Both the position numbers and the translations under genes were made by a program. The notes beneath the pieces were generated by a model. It ran no database searches. It was not told where the DNA came from and saw nothing but the letters and a program-made list of their open reading frames with translations. DNA of 64,000 nt, from contig NZ_JARZHH010000007.1 of the NCBI RefSeq assembly GCF_029946515.1, positions 174,708 to 238,707 on the forward strand, written 5' to 3'. Origin of the DNA: Polyangium sp. 6x1. Lineage in GTDB: Bacteria > Myxococcota_A > Polyangia > Polyangiales > Polyangiaceae. How positions within the stretch are numbered: position 1 is the first letter of the stretch; every line of letters begins with the position of its first letter. Shown in pieces: positions 1 to 8,476 of this stretch.

Positions 1-3
1 ACG

Positions 4-37
4 AGGCCCGCACGCATACCGCGATGCGCGCGGGCCT
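4..37 (-). terminator. Stem-loop after VWA lipoprotein gene
   Basis: Bases 4-17 and 24-37 form a 14-bp stem with one mismatch (G-T possible) around a 6-base loop. It lies 26 bases past the stop of the minus-strand VWA gene. There is no clear U-tract, so intrinsic termination is only likely; it could serve both strands. Confidence 0.5.
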
Positions 38-63
38 TGTCGTGTCGATGCTTCGGCGGCGAA

Positions 64-1152
64 CTACTTGGCGGCGGGTTCGGCCGCCTTCGGCGCCGGC
101 TCCTTCAGATCGAAGGCCGGAGGCGTCTTCGGATCGCAGTCGGGCGGAGGCCCGAAGCCGTCGGCGTTGAACTTGTACTCGACGTCGCCGGAGCCCTCGG
201 GATCCTGCTTGCTGATCGCCTCGATCTTGACCTCGTGGTCGCCCTTGCGCGCGGGCGTGCAGTACGAGAGCAGGTAGAAGCGCTTCATGTGCGACTCGAT
301 GCGCGCGGCCATCTTGTCGAAGGCTTCCTTGACCTTCGCCTGATCCGTCGCGAGCTCGGTCCCGTCGCGCCCGATCTCGTCGAGCTTCGCCTTGCCGATC
401 TCGGCGCCGACGCCGATCGCGTAGATCTGGTAGTTCTCGTACTCGTCCTTGTCCATCTCGTCCTTCATCTGGTCGCGGGTCACGCGCGCGGCGCGATCCG
501 TGCCGTCCGAGAAGACGACGAGCGAGCCGAACTTGAGCGGGCGCTTGTCCTTGTCGAGCTCCTTCTTGAGCGTCGCGAGACCATCGACGACGGCGCCGTG
601 CAGGTTCGTCGACGGGTCCTTCGGCTTGTAGCTGCGCAGCCCTTCGAGGCCGCCCTCGACCGAGCCTTGCGCCTCGGTGAAGGGCACGACCGAGTGGATC
701 TTCTCCGAGCCGTCGAACGCGTACACGCCGACCTTCTGCGTCTTGCCGACGCGCTCGGCGAAAGCCTTGGCGGCGTCGACGAGCGCGTCCGCCTGCCCGG
801 ACTCGGTCACGCTGCCGCTCATGTCCACGAGCAGCATCGTGTACATGACGGCCGCGACCTCCGGGTTCTGGATCATCTGCTTGCTCTCGAACGTCGAGAC
901 GAGCTCGCCGTCCTCGTAGATCTTGAAGTCTTCGGCCTTGAGGCCACCGACGGGCTTGTCCTTGCCCGCGTCGACCGTGAAGAAGACCCAGACGTTGTTG
1001 GGCTTCTTCTGCGCCGAGTTGATGAGCCGGACGTTCAAGCCACCCCCGCACGCGGCGACCAAGAGCGCCAGCAGCGAGAAGAGCGTCACCCAGGCGTAGG
1101 AAGTGGTACCCGCGCCGCGCGCGGCCTTGTTTCTGTCGTTCACGGATCGCAT
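64..1152 (-). CDS. VWA-domain lipoprotein
   Basis: The protein has 362 residues. Residues 1-35 form a lipoprotein signal ending in LLVAAC, with the lipidated cysteine at 35. A von Willebrand factor A domain follows: a DMSGS metal-binding (MIDAS) motif sits near residue 114, with further conserved Thr and Asp positions (FSDGTD) later. VWA domains normally bind protein partners through a divalent metal, so this is probably a periplasmic or surface adaptor; the partner cannot be told from the sequence. The tail is rich in Pro, Ala and Lys. A GGAGGT ribosome site lies 9 bases before the ATG. It is transcribed away from the chemosensory operon. Confidence 0.85.
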   Translation of the reverse strand: MRSVNDRNKAARGAGTTSYAWVTLFSLLALLVAACGGGLNVRLINSAQKKPNNVWVFFTVDAGKDKPVGGLKAEDFKIYEDGELVSTFESKQMIQNPEVAAVMYTMLLVDMSGSVTESGQADALVDAAKAFAERVGKTQKVGVYAFDGSEKIHSVVPFTEAQGSVEGGLEGLRSYKPKDPSTNLHGAVVDGLATLKKELDKDKRPLKFGSLVVFSDGTDRAARVTRDQMKDEMDKDEYENYQIYAIGVGAEIGKAKLDEIGRDGTELATDQAKVKEAFDKMAARIESHMKRFYLLSYCTPARKGDHEVKIEAISKQDPEGSGDVEYKFNADGFGPPPDCDPKTPPAFDLKEPAPKAAEPAAK

Positions 1153-1386
1153 TAGGGCAGCACCTCCGCGGCCCTGTCAATTCGCGGTCGTCTGGACAGC
1201 TACGTGACCACGAACCCCACCCCGGCCCCCACGGGACGCAAGATCTGCACGTTCGCGCAGAAGGTGCCCCGGCGAGGGCGCCTCTCCGGGCAAGAAATCC
1301 GCGGGCTCCGCGGGGCAGGTCACGGGAGCGGGGGCCGCAGCCGGCGACGCTCCCCCAAAAACCTCCTGATCGTGAGGCGTTTCCGC

Positions 1387-1392
1387 TAACCT
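1387..1392 (+). promoter_or_regulatory. Possible -10 element (TAACCT) of a leaderless transcript
   Basis: TAACCT lies exactly 6 bases before the ATG at 1399, and there is no Shine-Dalgarno sequence. This places transcription start at or next to the start codon. No convincing -35 box is visible. The same arrangement recurs before other genes in the window. Confidence 0.4.
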
Positions 1393-1398
1393 CACGAC

Positions 1399-1842
1399 AT
1401 GGCTCGTATCCTGGTCGTCGAGGACTCCTCTGCGTTCCGGGCGTTCATCCGCGCGGCGCTCGAGGATGCGCCGGGGCTCTTCGCCGCGAGCCCGGACGAC
1501 GCGCTCGGCGAGGTGGAGATCGTCGAGGCTGCCAGCGGATTCGACGCGCTGCGCCTCCTGCCGCGCGGGCACTACGACCTCGTGATCACCGACATCAACA
1601 TGCCGGACATCAACGGGCTCGAGCTCCTCCGGTTCATGCGCGACAGCGAGCGACACCGCAAGGTCGCCACGATCGTCATCTCGACGCAGTCCTCCGAGAA
1701 GGACCGGGCGCGCGGCCTCGCGCTCGGCGCCGACGCGTTCCTCGCGAAGCCCTTCACGGTGGAGGCGCTGCAGCGCGCCATCACGACGATCCTGCAAGCG
1801 CGCAGTTCCCTTCCGGCCGAGAGCAGCGAGGGATCGCGTTGA
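1399..1842 (+). CDS. Single-domain response regulator (CheY-like)
   Basis: This is a stand-alone receiver of 147 residues. Seen: the acidic pair E8-D9, the phospho-acceptor D65 in TDINMPD, the switch region VISTQSS, and the conserved Lys in AKPF. The loop after helix 1 is longer than usual (residues 25-38). It is the first gene of the chemosensory operon and its TGA overlaps the TTG start of cheA, so it is the probable phosphate acceptor from this CheA. A receiver with no output domain acts by binding a target, but which target (motility machinery or another regulator) cannot be read here. Confidence 0.92.
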   Translation: MARILVVEDSSAFRAFIRAALEDAPGLFAASPDDALGEVEIVEAASGFDALRLLPRGHYDLVITDINMPDINGLELLRFMRDSERHRKVATIVISTQSSEKDRARGLALGADAFLAKPFTVEALQRAITTILQARSSLPAESSEGSR

Positions 1843-4223
1843 CGAGCGAGAGCGAACGCGCGCGCGAGGAGTTCTTCTCCGAGGCGCAGGAGATCGTCGA
1901 AGGGCTCGGGCGGGATCTGCTCGCGCTCGACGAGGCGCAGAAGTCCGGCCACGTCGACCCGGATCTGATCAACGACGTCTTCCGCGCGGTGCACACGCTG
2001 AAGGGCCTGGCGGGCCTGTTCGGCGCGACGCGGATGTCGAGCCTCTCGCACAAGCTCGAGGAGCTGCTCGACGATCTGCGCCTCGGCAAGGTCGACGTCA
2101 CGGCCCCCGTGCTCGACCTGCTCTTCGCCTCCGTGCAGCTCTACGGCAAGCTGCTCCAGGCCGAGAAAGAGGGCCGCGACCAGCCGATGCCGGAGCTCGA
2201 GAAGCTCCTCGCGCAGCTCGATCGTGGGGCGGGCGCGGGCGGCGCGACGGGCGGCGGCGGGCCGATCATCGACCCGAACCTGCTCGCGGTGCTCACCGAG
2301 TTCGAGGAGCACAAGCTCAAGACGAACATCGCGCAGGGCAACACGCTCTACCGGCTGCGCGTGCGCTTCCAGCTCGCGACGATCGATCAAGGGCTCGACG
2401 AGCTCAAGGCGACCGCGAAGCCGCACGGCGACATCATCACGTACCTGCCCGCCAGCGACGGCGACGACATCGACTCGATCACGCTGGAGATCCTGATGGG
2501 CTCGCGCGCCTCGGCGGCCACGCTGCACAGCGCGCTGAACCACCTCGGCGTGGAGGTCGAGCCGCTTCCGCGGCAGGGCGACGGGCCCGGGCCTGCGCCT
2601 GCGCCCCCGCCGGCCGTCTCCGCCGCCCAGGCGCATCACATCCCCACGCCCACGCCTTCGCCGCCGCCGGTCGCGCCGAGCCACGCGCCGAGCGCGATGC
2701 CGCCGATGGGCCACGTGCCGCTCGACATGACGGCGCCGCACCCCTTCCCGGCGCCGCGCCTCGACGCGGGCGCGAGCATCCCGCCGAAGGCGCAGGAGCT
2801 CGGCACGATCAAGAGCGTCGCGCAGACGGTGCGCGTCGACATCCAGAAGCTCGACGTCTTGATGAACATCGTCGGCGAGCTGTCGATCGTGCGCACGGAG
2901 CTCGAGCGCCTGCTCGAGAAGATGCGCGACGCGCACACGAACCGCGAGCTCCGGATCAACCTGCACCGGCTGCAGCGCGACTTCGAGCGCAACGTCATCA
3001 GCCTGCGCCGCGGGATCCTCGAGGTCCGCATGGTCCCGCTCGGCCAGGTCTTCGACAAGCTCGCGCGCGTGGCCCGGCAGATCAGCCGCGAGGCTGGCAA
3101 GCAGGTGAACCTCGTCATCACGGGCGCCGAGACCGAGGTCGACAAGCTCATCGTCGAGGAGCTCAGCGATCCGCTCATGCACATGATGCGGAACGCGATC
3201 GATCACGGCATCGAGGAGCGCGAGATGCGCGAGGCCGTGAACAAGCCCGCCGTCGGCACGATCGCGCTGAACGCGTTCCAGAAGGGCAACCACGTCGTCA
3301 TCGAGATCGAGGACGACGGCAAGGGCATCGACACGGAGCGCCTCCTGGAGAAGGCGATCCGGATGGGCGTCGTGCAGGCGGACGAGGCGCGCACGATGAG
3401 CCGCCGCGAGGTCCTGAACCTCATCTTCGTGCCCGGCCTCTCGACGAAGAGCTCCGTCAGCGAGATCAGCGGCCGCGGCGTCGGCATGGACGTCGTCAAG
3501 ACGAACATCTCGAAGCTCGGCGGCGTGATCGACGTGCAGAGCGAGCCTGGCATCGGCACGAAGTTCACGGTGACCCTGCCGATCACGCTGGCGATCATCA
3601 GCGCCCTCATCGTGAAGGTGAGCGACCAGCAGTTCGCCATCCCGCTGGCGAACGTGCAGGAGGCCGTCTGGCTCGACACCGAGGCGGTGCGCGTGATCGA
3701 CGGCCGCGAGGCCGTGACCCTGCGCGGCAGCACGCTGCAGCTCTGCTACCTGGGTCGCCTCTTCGGCCTCGCCGACACGCCGGACTCGAGCGGCACCGGC
3801 CCCTTCGGCTCGGGGTTCGACGTGCCTCCGATGGGCCATGCCGGCGGCGTGCCGCCGCGCGGCTCGTTGCGCAGCGAGAGCATCCGCCAGGACTACGCGG
3901 CCGCGGCCTTCCCGTATCGCCCGGCGGGAAGCTCTTCGCCTTCCGCGCGGACCGCGCTCGCGCCGCGGCAGAAGCGCAGGTTCATCGTCGTCACCGCGGT
4001 CGGCACGCGCCGCCTCGGCCTCGTCGTCGACTCGCTCGTGGGCGAGCAGGACGTCGTCATCAAGGGCCTCGGCCCGAGCCTCAAGAACGTCGCGGGCTTC
4101 GCGGGCGCGACGCAGCTCGCGGACCAGCGGATCGCGCTCGTGCTCGACGCGCCCGCGCTCGTCGAGGAGATGTTCGCGCACGCGGATCGTGGCCGCATGC
4201 ACGGAGGGACCCATGGCTTCTAA
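1839..4223 (+). CDS. cheA: Chemosensory histidine kinase CheA
   Basis: CheA autophosphorylates on ATP and passes phosphate to CheY- and CheB-type receivers. The 794 residues show, in order: an Hpt domain with phospho-His52 in AVHTLKG; a P2-like region (about 140-245); a Pro/Ala/His-rich linker (about 247-315); a dimerisation domain; a HATPase domain with the N-box MRNAIDHG near 450 and the G-box GRGVGMDVV; and a C-terminal CheW-like P5 domain. The P5 domain is interrupted by a low-complexity Gly/Pro/Ser segment of about 65 residues (about 648-712). The TTG start is inferred from the TTGA overlap with the upstream stop. It overlaps the next cheW by 11 bases, so translation is probably coupled. 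Confidence 0.96.
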   Translation: MTSESERAREEFFSEAQEIVEGLGRDLLALDEAQKSGHVDPDLINDVFRAVHTLKGLAGLFGATRMSSLSHKLEELLDDLRLGKVDVTAPVLDLLFASVQLYGKLLQAEKEGRDQPMPELEKLLAQLDRGAGAGGATGGGGPIIDPNLLAVLTEFEEHKLKTNIAQGNTLYRLRVRFQLATIDQGLDELKATAKPHGDIITYLPASDGDDIDSITLEILMGSRASAATLHSALNHLGVEVEPLPRQGDGPGPAPAPPPAVSAAQAHHIPTPTPSPPPVAPSHAPSAMPPMGHVPLDMTAPHPFPAPRLDAGASIPPKAQELGTIKSVAQTVRVDIQKLDVLMNIVGELSIVRTELERLLEKMRDAHTNRELRINLHRLQRDFERNVISLRRGILEVRMVPLGQVFDKLARVARQISREAGKQVNLVITGAETEVDKLIVEELSDPLMHMMRNAIDHGIEEREMREAVNKPAVGTIALNAFQKGNHVVIEIEDDGKGIDTERLLEKAIRMGVVQADEARTMSRREVLNLIFVPGLSTKSSVSEISGRGVGMDVVKTNISKLGGVIDVQSEPGIGTKFTVTLPITLAIISALIVKVSDQQFAIPLANVQEAVWLDTEAVRVIDGREAVTLRGSTLQLCYLGRLFGLADTPDSSGTGPFGSGFDVPPMGHAGGVPPRGSLRSESIRQDYAAAAFPYRPAGSSSPSARTALAPRQKRRFIVVTAVGTRRLGLVVDSLVGEQDVVIKGLGPSLKNVAGFAGATQLADQRIALVLDAPALVEEMFAHADRGRMHGGTHGF

Positions 4224-4791
4224 CCTGGCCCGCCGCACGTCCTCCGCGGTGGTCCCCGCCGCGGGCGTCAAGCGCAAGAAGGCGCAGCGCGATCGCGGCC
4301 CGATCACCGAGTACCTCGCGTTCCGCCTCGCGGGCGACGTCTACGCCGCGCCCGTCTCGATCATCCGCGAGATCCTGAAGCTCCACCCGCTCACGCCCGT
4401 GCCGCGCGCGCCCTCGTCGATCATGGGCATCATCAGCGTGCGCGGGCAGCTCGTCACGGTGATCGACCTGCGCCGCCGCCTGCGCCTCGCCGAGGGGCCC
4501 GTCACGAGCAAGGCGCGCATCCTGCTCGTCGATCCGATGGGCCTGGAGCTGCTCGGCCTCTACGTCGACGAGGTCCTCCAGGTCTATCGCCTCGCCGACA
4601 GCGAGATCGAGCATACGGCCACGGCGCTCGGCGGCGAGGTCGCGAGCTACATCGCGGGCATCGCGCGGCCCGCACAGGCGCAGGCGCCCGCGCAGGAGGG
4701 GAAGGGGGTCGCGCTGAAGAGCGTCGGCGTCGTTCGCCAGAACGCGTCCGTGATCATCCTGCTCGATTTGAAGGTGGTGCTTTCGTCCTGA
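4213..4791 (+). CDS. cheW: CheW coupling protein (first copy)
   Basis: CheW links receptors to CheA. The protein has 192 residues: a basic N-terminal extension of about 30 residues, then a complete CheW/SH3-like fold beginning at EYLAFRLAGDVYA, with IIREI, the SVRGQLVTVIDLR segment and the closing VIILLDL strand. The ATG at 4213 has GGAGGGA just upstream and lies inside the end of cheA. A short Ala/Gln/Pro-rich insertion interrupts the fold near residues 156-165. With a second cheW directly downstream, the two could serve different receptors or form mixed arrays. Confidence 0.93.
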   Translation: MASNLARRTSSAVVPAAGVKRKKAQRDRGPITEYLAFRLAGDVYAAPVSIIREILKLHPLTPVPRAPSSIMGIISVRGQLVTVIDLRRRLRLAEGPVTSKARILLVDPMGLELLGLYVDEVLQVYRLADSEIEHTATALGGEVASYIAGIARPAQAQAPAQEGKGVALKSVGVVRQNASVIILLDLKVVLSS

Positions 4792-4824
4792 CGGACCGCC
4801 GTTCGGGAGAGACGGACCCAGCAG

Positions 4825-5319
4825 ATGCCCGACTATGGCCAGAGACACCGCGCCGATCCCCAGAAGAGCCTCGTCGGCTTCGTCGTGGGCGACGTGCACT
4901 ACGCGATCGGGATCGGCCAGGTGCGCGAGATCGTGAACCCCTTGCCGGTCACGCCGCTCCCGCACACCCCGCCCGAGGTCTCGGGCGTGGCCGATCACCG
5001 CGGCGACGTCGTGCCCGTCCTCGATCTGCGCATCCGCTTCGGCTTGCCGCCCACCGAGCCGACCCGCTCGACGAAGTGGATCCTCGTCGACGCCGGTGTG
5101 CGCATGGTCGGCCTCGTCGTCGACGCCGTCTCCGAGGTCTTCGGCACCGGCGCCGACGAGATCCGCCCGACGCCTCCCGTCGGCGGAGGCCGTGATTTGC
5201 GAGGCATCTCGGGCGTCACGAACCACAACGGCTTGCTCGTCTTCGTGCTCGATACGAAGCGGTTCACGGAGATCGTCGACGACATCGCCGATGTCCTGCC
5301 GCCGCTGGACGACTTTTGA
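4825..5319 (+). CDS. cheW: CheW coupling protein (second copy)
   Basis: A second CheW of 164 residues. The core motifs are FVVGDVHYAIGIGQVREI, the DHRGDVVPVLDLR strand pair and the closing LLVFVLDT. It is clearly diverged from the first copy rather than a recent duplication. It follows the first cheW after a 33-base gap and precedes the HEAT-repeat gene by 10 bases. The charged tail (EIVDDIADVLPPLDD) is typical of stand-alone CheW proteins. Confidence 0.93.
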   Translation: MPDYGQRHRADPQKSLVGFVVGDVHYAIGIGQVREIVNPLPVTPLPHTPPEVSGVADHRGDVVPVLDLRIRFGLPPTEPTRSTKWILVDAGVRMVGLVVDAVSEVFGTGADEIRPTPPVGGGRDLRGISGVTNHNGLLVFVLDTKRFTEIVDDIADVLPPLDDF

Positions 5320-5329
5320 GGAGCGCGCC

Positions 5330-7540
5330 GTGACCCCCCCTTCGATCCCTTTCGTCTCGCCTGCGCTGATCGAAGCCGCCCTCGACGCCGCGGACGCCGA
5401 GGAGCGCCGCCAGGCCACCTCCCTCGCCGCGGAGCTGCCGCTCTACGACGCGCTCCCGCTCCTCGTCCGCGCGCTCGGCGACACCGACTGGCGCGTCCGC
5501 AAGGAGGCCACGTACGCCGCGCGCGCCTTCATCCCCGCGCCGAGCCTCATCGCGGCCATGGTCAAGACCTTCGAGCCCTGCGACAACGTGGGCCTGCGCA
5601 ACGCCGCGATCGAGGTCCTCGCGAACTGCGGCAGCGCCGCGACCGCGCCCCTCGAAGCCTCGCTCGCGCGCCTCGACGCTGACGGCCGCAAGCTCGCCGT
5701 CCAGGCCCTCGGCTACACGCGCGACCCGCACGCCCTCGTCGTCCTCGAGCGCTCGCTGCGCGACCCCGACGAGAACGTCCGCCAGGGCGCCGTCGAGGCC
5801 ATCGCGCAGCTCGGTCCGATCGCGCCCGTCGAGGTCCAGCGCCTCCTCTTCCGTTGCCTCGACAGCGCCGATCCTTTCGCCAGGCTCGCCGCGCTCGAAG
5901 GCCTCAACGCCCTCGGCGCCGTGATCCCCTGGGAGCGCCTCGCGCCGCTCCTCGAGCACCCTTCCCTGCGCTCCGCGGCCCTCTCGGCCGCCGCCGCTTC
6001 CGACAGCCCCGCGGCCGCGAAGGCGCTCGCCCGCATGCTCCACAAGGCGCGCGGCGGCACCTTCCTGCAGGCCATCACCGCGCTCGCGCGCCTCGCCGAA
6101 GGCCCGCTCCTGCCCGCCGTCACCGAGGCCCTCGCCGCCGAAGGCCCCGAGCTCGGCGAGCGCCTCGTGCGCGTCGCCACGGCCGAGGGCGCCGATTCGC
6201 CGCACCAGCGCGCCATGGCGCTCCTCCTCGCTGCGGTCGCGCGCGCGCCCGGCGTCGTCGACGCGGCGGCCGCCGCGCTCGCCGAGGAGACCTTCACGGA
6301 ACAGGCCGAACGCGCCCTCTTCCTCCTCGGCCCCGCCGCGTTGCCCGGCCTCGTCGCGCGCATCGCGCCCGAACAAGGCGCGACGCCGCTCGTCGCCGAC
6401 GTCCGCGCCGCCCTCATCGAGGTCGCCGCCGGCATCGCCCTCGCGCCCGGCGCGCCCGAGCGACCGACGGCGCTGCTCGAAGCCCTGCGCAAGGCCGCGT
6501 TCGACGACGAGCGCCGCGTCGCGACGAGCGCCCTCTTCGCCCTCTCGAAGCTCGGCGCCGAGGAAGACCTCACGCTCGCCGCGCGCCTCGTCGCCTCGCC
6601 GATCCGCCCGGTCGCTCATGCGGCCGAAGGCGCGCTCGCCTCGCTCGCGACCCGCCACGAGAAGGCCGCGCGTGCGCTCGGCGACAGCCTCGTCCACGGC
6701 CCCGGCGACGACGCCTTCGCCGCCGCGATCCTCCTCGGCGCCCTCGCGGCCACGCGCAGCAAATCGAGCCCGCCTCCGTCGCCCGGCGACCTCGGCTTCC
6801 TCGCGCGCGCCGCCGCGGCCGAGGACGTACGCACGCGCCGCGCCGCCATCGGCGCTGTCGCCGAGATCGGCGGCGACTCTGCGCTCGACGTCCTCTCGCT
6901 CGCGCTCGCCGACGAAGAACGCGAGGTCCAGCTCGCTGCGGCGCGCGCGCTCGGCTACCTCGGCGCGGCGGCGCGGCGACGCGAGACCTCGCCGGACGCG
7001 CACGAGACCCCGAGCCTCCGCACCATCCTCGACATCGCGGGCCGCTCCATGGATGCCGAGCTCGTCGCCACCGCGATCCGCGCGCTCGGCGAGGCCCTCT
7101 CCACGATCCCGCCCGAGGCCGCGGGGCGCGCTGCGGCCACGCTCATCGACGCCCTCGGGCCGCTCGCCCGCGAGGCCGAGGCCGTCGTCGCGATCGCCGC
7201 GGCCGAGGCCATCGGGCGCCTGCGCTGGGGCACGCTGGGTAGGCAGGCGGCCCTCGTCGCGGCGCTCGATCACCCTGATCCGGCTGTCGTCAAGGCGGCG
7301 CTGCTCAAGGTCGAGACGAGCGGCCCCGATGGCGAAGCGCTCCTCCGTTGCCTCGACCATCCCTCGCCCGACGTCCGGCTCCTCGCGGCCGAGACGATCG
7401 CGGCGAGCGACAACTCGACCTTGCGCGAGCGCCTGGCGCAGCGCGCGTCGCACGAGCTCGATCGGGACGTCCGCGACACCCTCGAGGGCGCGCTCTCGTC
7501 GATCCGTTGGCGGGGAGAAAGGGGTTTCTTCGGGTCGTGA
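5330..7540 (+). CDS. HEAT-repeat protein in chemosensory operon
   Basis: The protein has 736 residues, starting at a GTG 6 bases after a GAGGAG ribosome site. It is built almost wholly of HEAT/PBS-lyase-type helical repeats: units such as LGDTDWRVRKEA, LRDPDENVRQGAVEAIAQLG, LADEEREVQLAAARALG and LDHPSPDVRLLAAETI recur about every 30-40 residues. No catalytic motif or membrane segment is visible. HEAT arrays are protein-binding scaffolds, and its place between cheW and cheR suggests that it binds a chemosensory component; the partner is unknown. HEAT proteins are known in some myxobacterial che clusters. Confidence 0.88.
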   Translation: MTPPSIPFVSPALIEAALDAADAEERRQATSLAAELPLYDALPLLVRALGDTDWRVRKEATYAARAFIPAPSLIAAMVKTFEPCDNVGLRNAAIEVLANCGSAATAPLEASLARLDADGRKLAVQALGYTRDPHALVVLERSLRDPDENVRQGAVEAIAQLGPIAPVEVQRLLFRCLDSADPFARLAALEGLNALGAVIPWERLAPLLEHPSLRSAALSAAAASDSPAAAKALARMLHKARGGTFLQAITALARLAEGPLLPAVTEALAAEGPELGERLVRVATAEGADSPHQRAMALLLAAVARAPGVVDAAAAALAEETFTEQAERALFLLGPAALPGLVARIAPEQGATPLVADVRAALIEVAAGIALAPGAPERPTALLEALRKAAFDDERRVATSALFALSKLGAEEDLTLAARLVASPIRPVAHAAEGALASLATRHEKAARALGDSLVHGPGDDAFAAAILLGALAATRSKSSPPPSPGDLGFLARAAAAEDVRTRRAAIGAVAEIGGDSALDVLSLALADEEREVQLAAARALGYLGAAARRRETSPDAHETPSLRTILDIAGRSMDAELVATAIRALGEALSTIPPEAAGRAAATLIDALGPLAREAEAVVAIAAAEAIGRLRWGTLGRQAALVAALDHPDPAVVKAALLKVETSGPDGEALLRCLDHPSPDVRLLAAETIAASDNSTLRERLAQRASHELDRDVRDTLEGALSSIRWRGERGFFGS

Positions 7541-8442
7541 TGCGCTTCCCGGATGAGATCCGCCTCGCGCCGGACGAGTTCCGCCTCTTGCGGGATCTCA
7601 TCAACCAGCATTGCGGCATCTCGCTGAGCCCCGAGCAGCGCCCGGTCATCGAGCGGCGCTTGCGCGAGCGCCTCAGCGTGCATGGCTTGCACTCGTTCGG
7701 CGAGTACTACCAGCTCCTCCGCTCGCCGGATCGGGGCCGTGCGGAGCTCGACGAAGCGCTGGATCTCGTCACGATCAACGAGACCTATTTCTACCGCGAA
7801 GACTACCAGCTCACGGCGCTGCGCACCGAGCTCTTCCCGATGCTCCGCCGCCCGCCGCTGAGCCGCGAGAGCCTCTCCATCTGGAGCGCGGGCTGCTCCA
7901 CGGGCGAGGAGGTCTACTCCATCGCCATCACGGCCAGGGAGGCCGGTTTGTCCGGCCGCCGCGACGTCCGCATCTTCGGCAGCGACATCTCGCGCCGCTG
8001 CGTGGCCCACGCGCGCCGCGGCGTCTACGGATCCTCGTCGTTTCGCGCGATTCCCGTCGATCTCAAGCGGAAGTACTTCGTCGAGAAGCCCGACGGCATG
8101 CACGTGCAGGACGACCTCCGGGCGTGGTGCCATTTCGGACACCTGAACCTGCTCGATCCGGTCCGCGCCTCGGTCGTCGGCCGCGTCGACATCATTTTCT
8201 GCCGCAACGTTCTCATCTACTTCGACGACGTGTCGCGCCGCCGCGTGATCGACATGTTTTACGAGCGACTCCTGCCGGGCGGCTTCTTGCTCCTCGGCCA
8301 CTCGGAGTCGCTCCTCAACGTCTCGACCGCGTTCGAGCTCGTGCATTTGCGCGACGACCTCGTCTATCGAAAGCCCATCACGGCCTCGCGGTTCGTCCCG
8401 GGGGGTTTGGACGGCGGAACGCTCGGATCGGGGAAGCCATGA
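7540..8442 (+). CDS. cheR: Chemoreceptor glutamate methyltransferase CheR
   Basis: CheR methylates receptor glutamates using S-adenosylmethionine. The protein has 300 residues. The N-terminal helical domain includes LINQHCGISL and RRLRERL. The catalytic domain carries the NETYFYRE motif, the SAM-binding loop SAGCSTGEEVYS, FGSDIS and CRNVLIYF. The ATG at 7540 overlaps the preceding stop as TGATG; a GTG one codon earlier is also possible. There is no TPR extension. With no receptor gene in the operon, its substrate must be encoded elsewhere. Confidence 0.95.
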   Translation: MRFPDEIRLAPDEFRLLRDLINQHCGISLSPEQRPVIERRLRERLSVHGLHSFGEYYQLLRSPDRGRAELDEALDLVTINETYFYREDYQLTALRTELFPMLRRPPLSRESLSIWSAGCSTGEEVYSIAITAREAGLSGRRDVRIFGSDISRRCVAHARRGVYGSSSFRAIPVDLKRKYFVEKPDGMHVQDDLRAWCHFGHLNLLDPVRASVVGRVDIIFCRNVLIYFDDVSRRRVIDMFYERLLPGGFLLLGHSESLLNVSTAFELVHLRDDLVYRKPITASRFVPGGLDGGTLGSGKP

Positions 8443-8476
8443 GCACTTCGGCAAGGGATGCAGCAGAGGTGAAACG

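Noticed and set aside
1572..4307. Very long minus-strand open frame opposite cheA, rich in Arg, Asp and Leu
   Set aside because: It is the complement of a clear CheA gene. Its composition (RADR, HDE runs, no motifs) is what third-position G/C bias creates.
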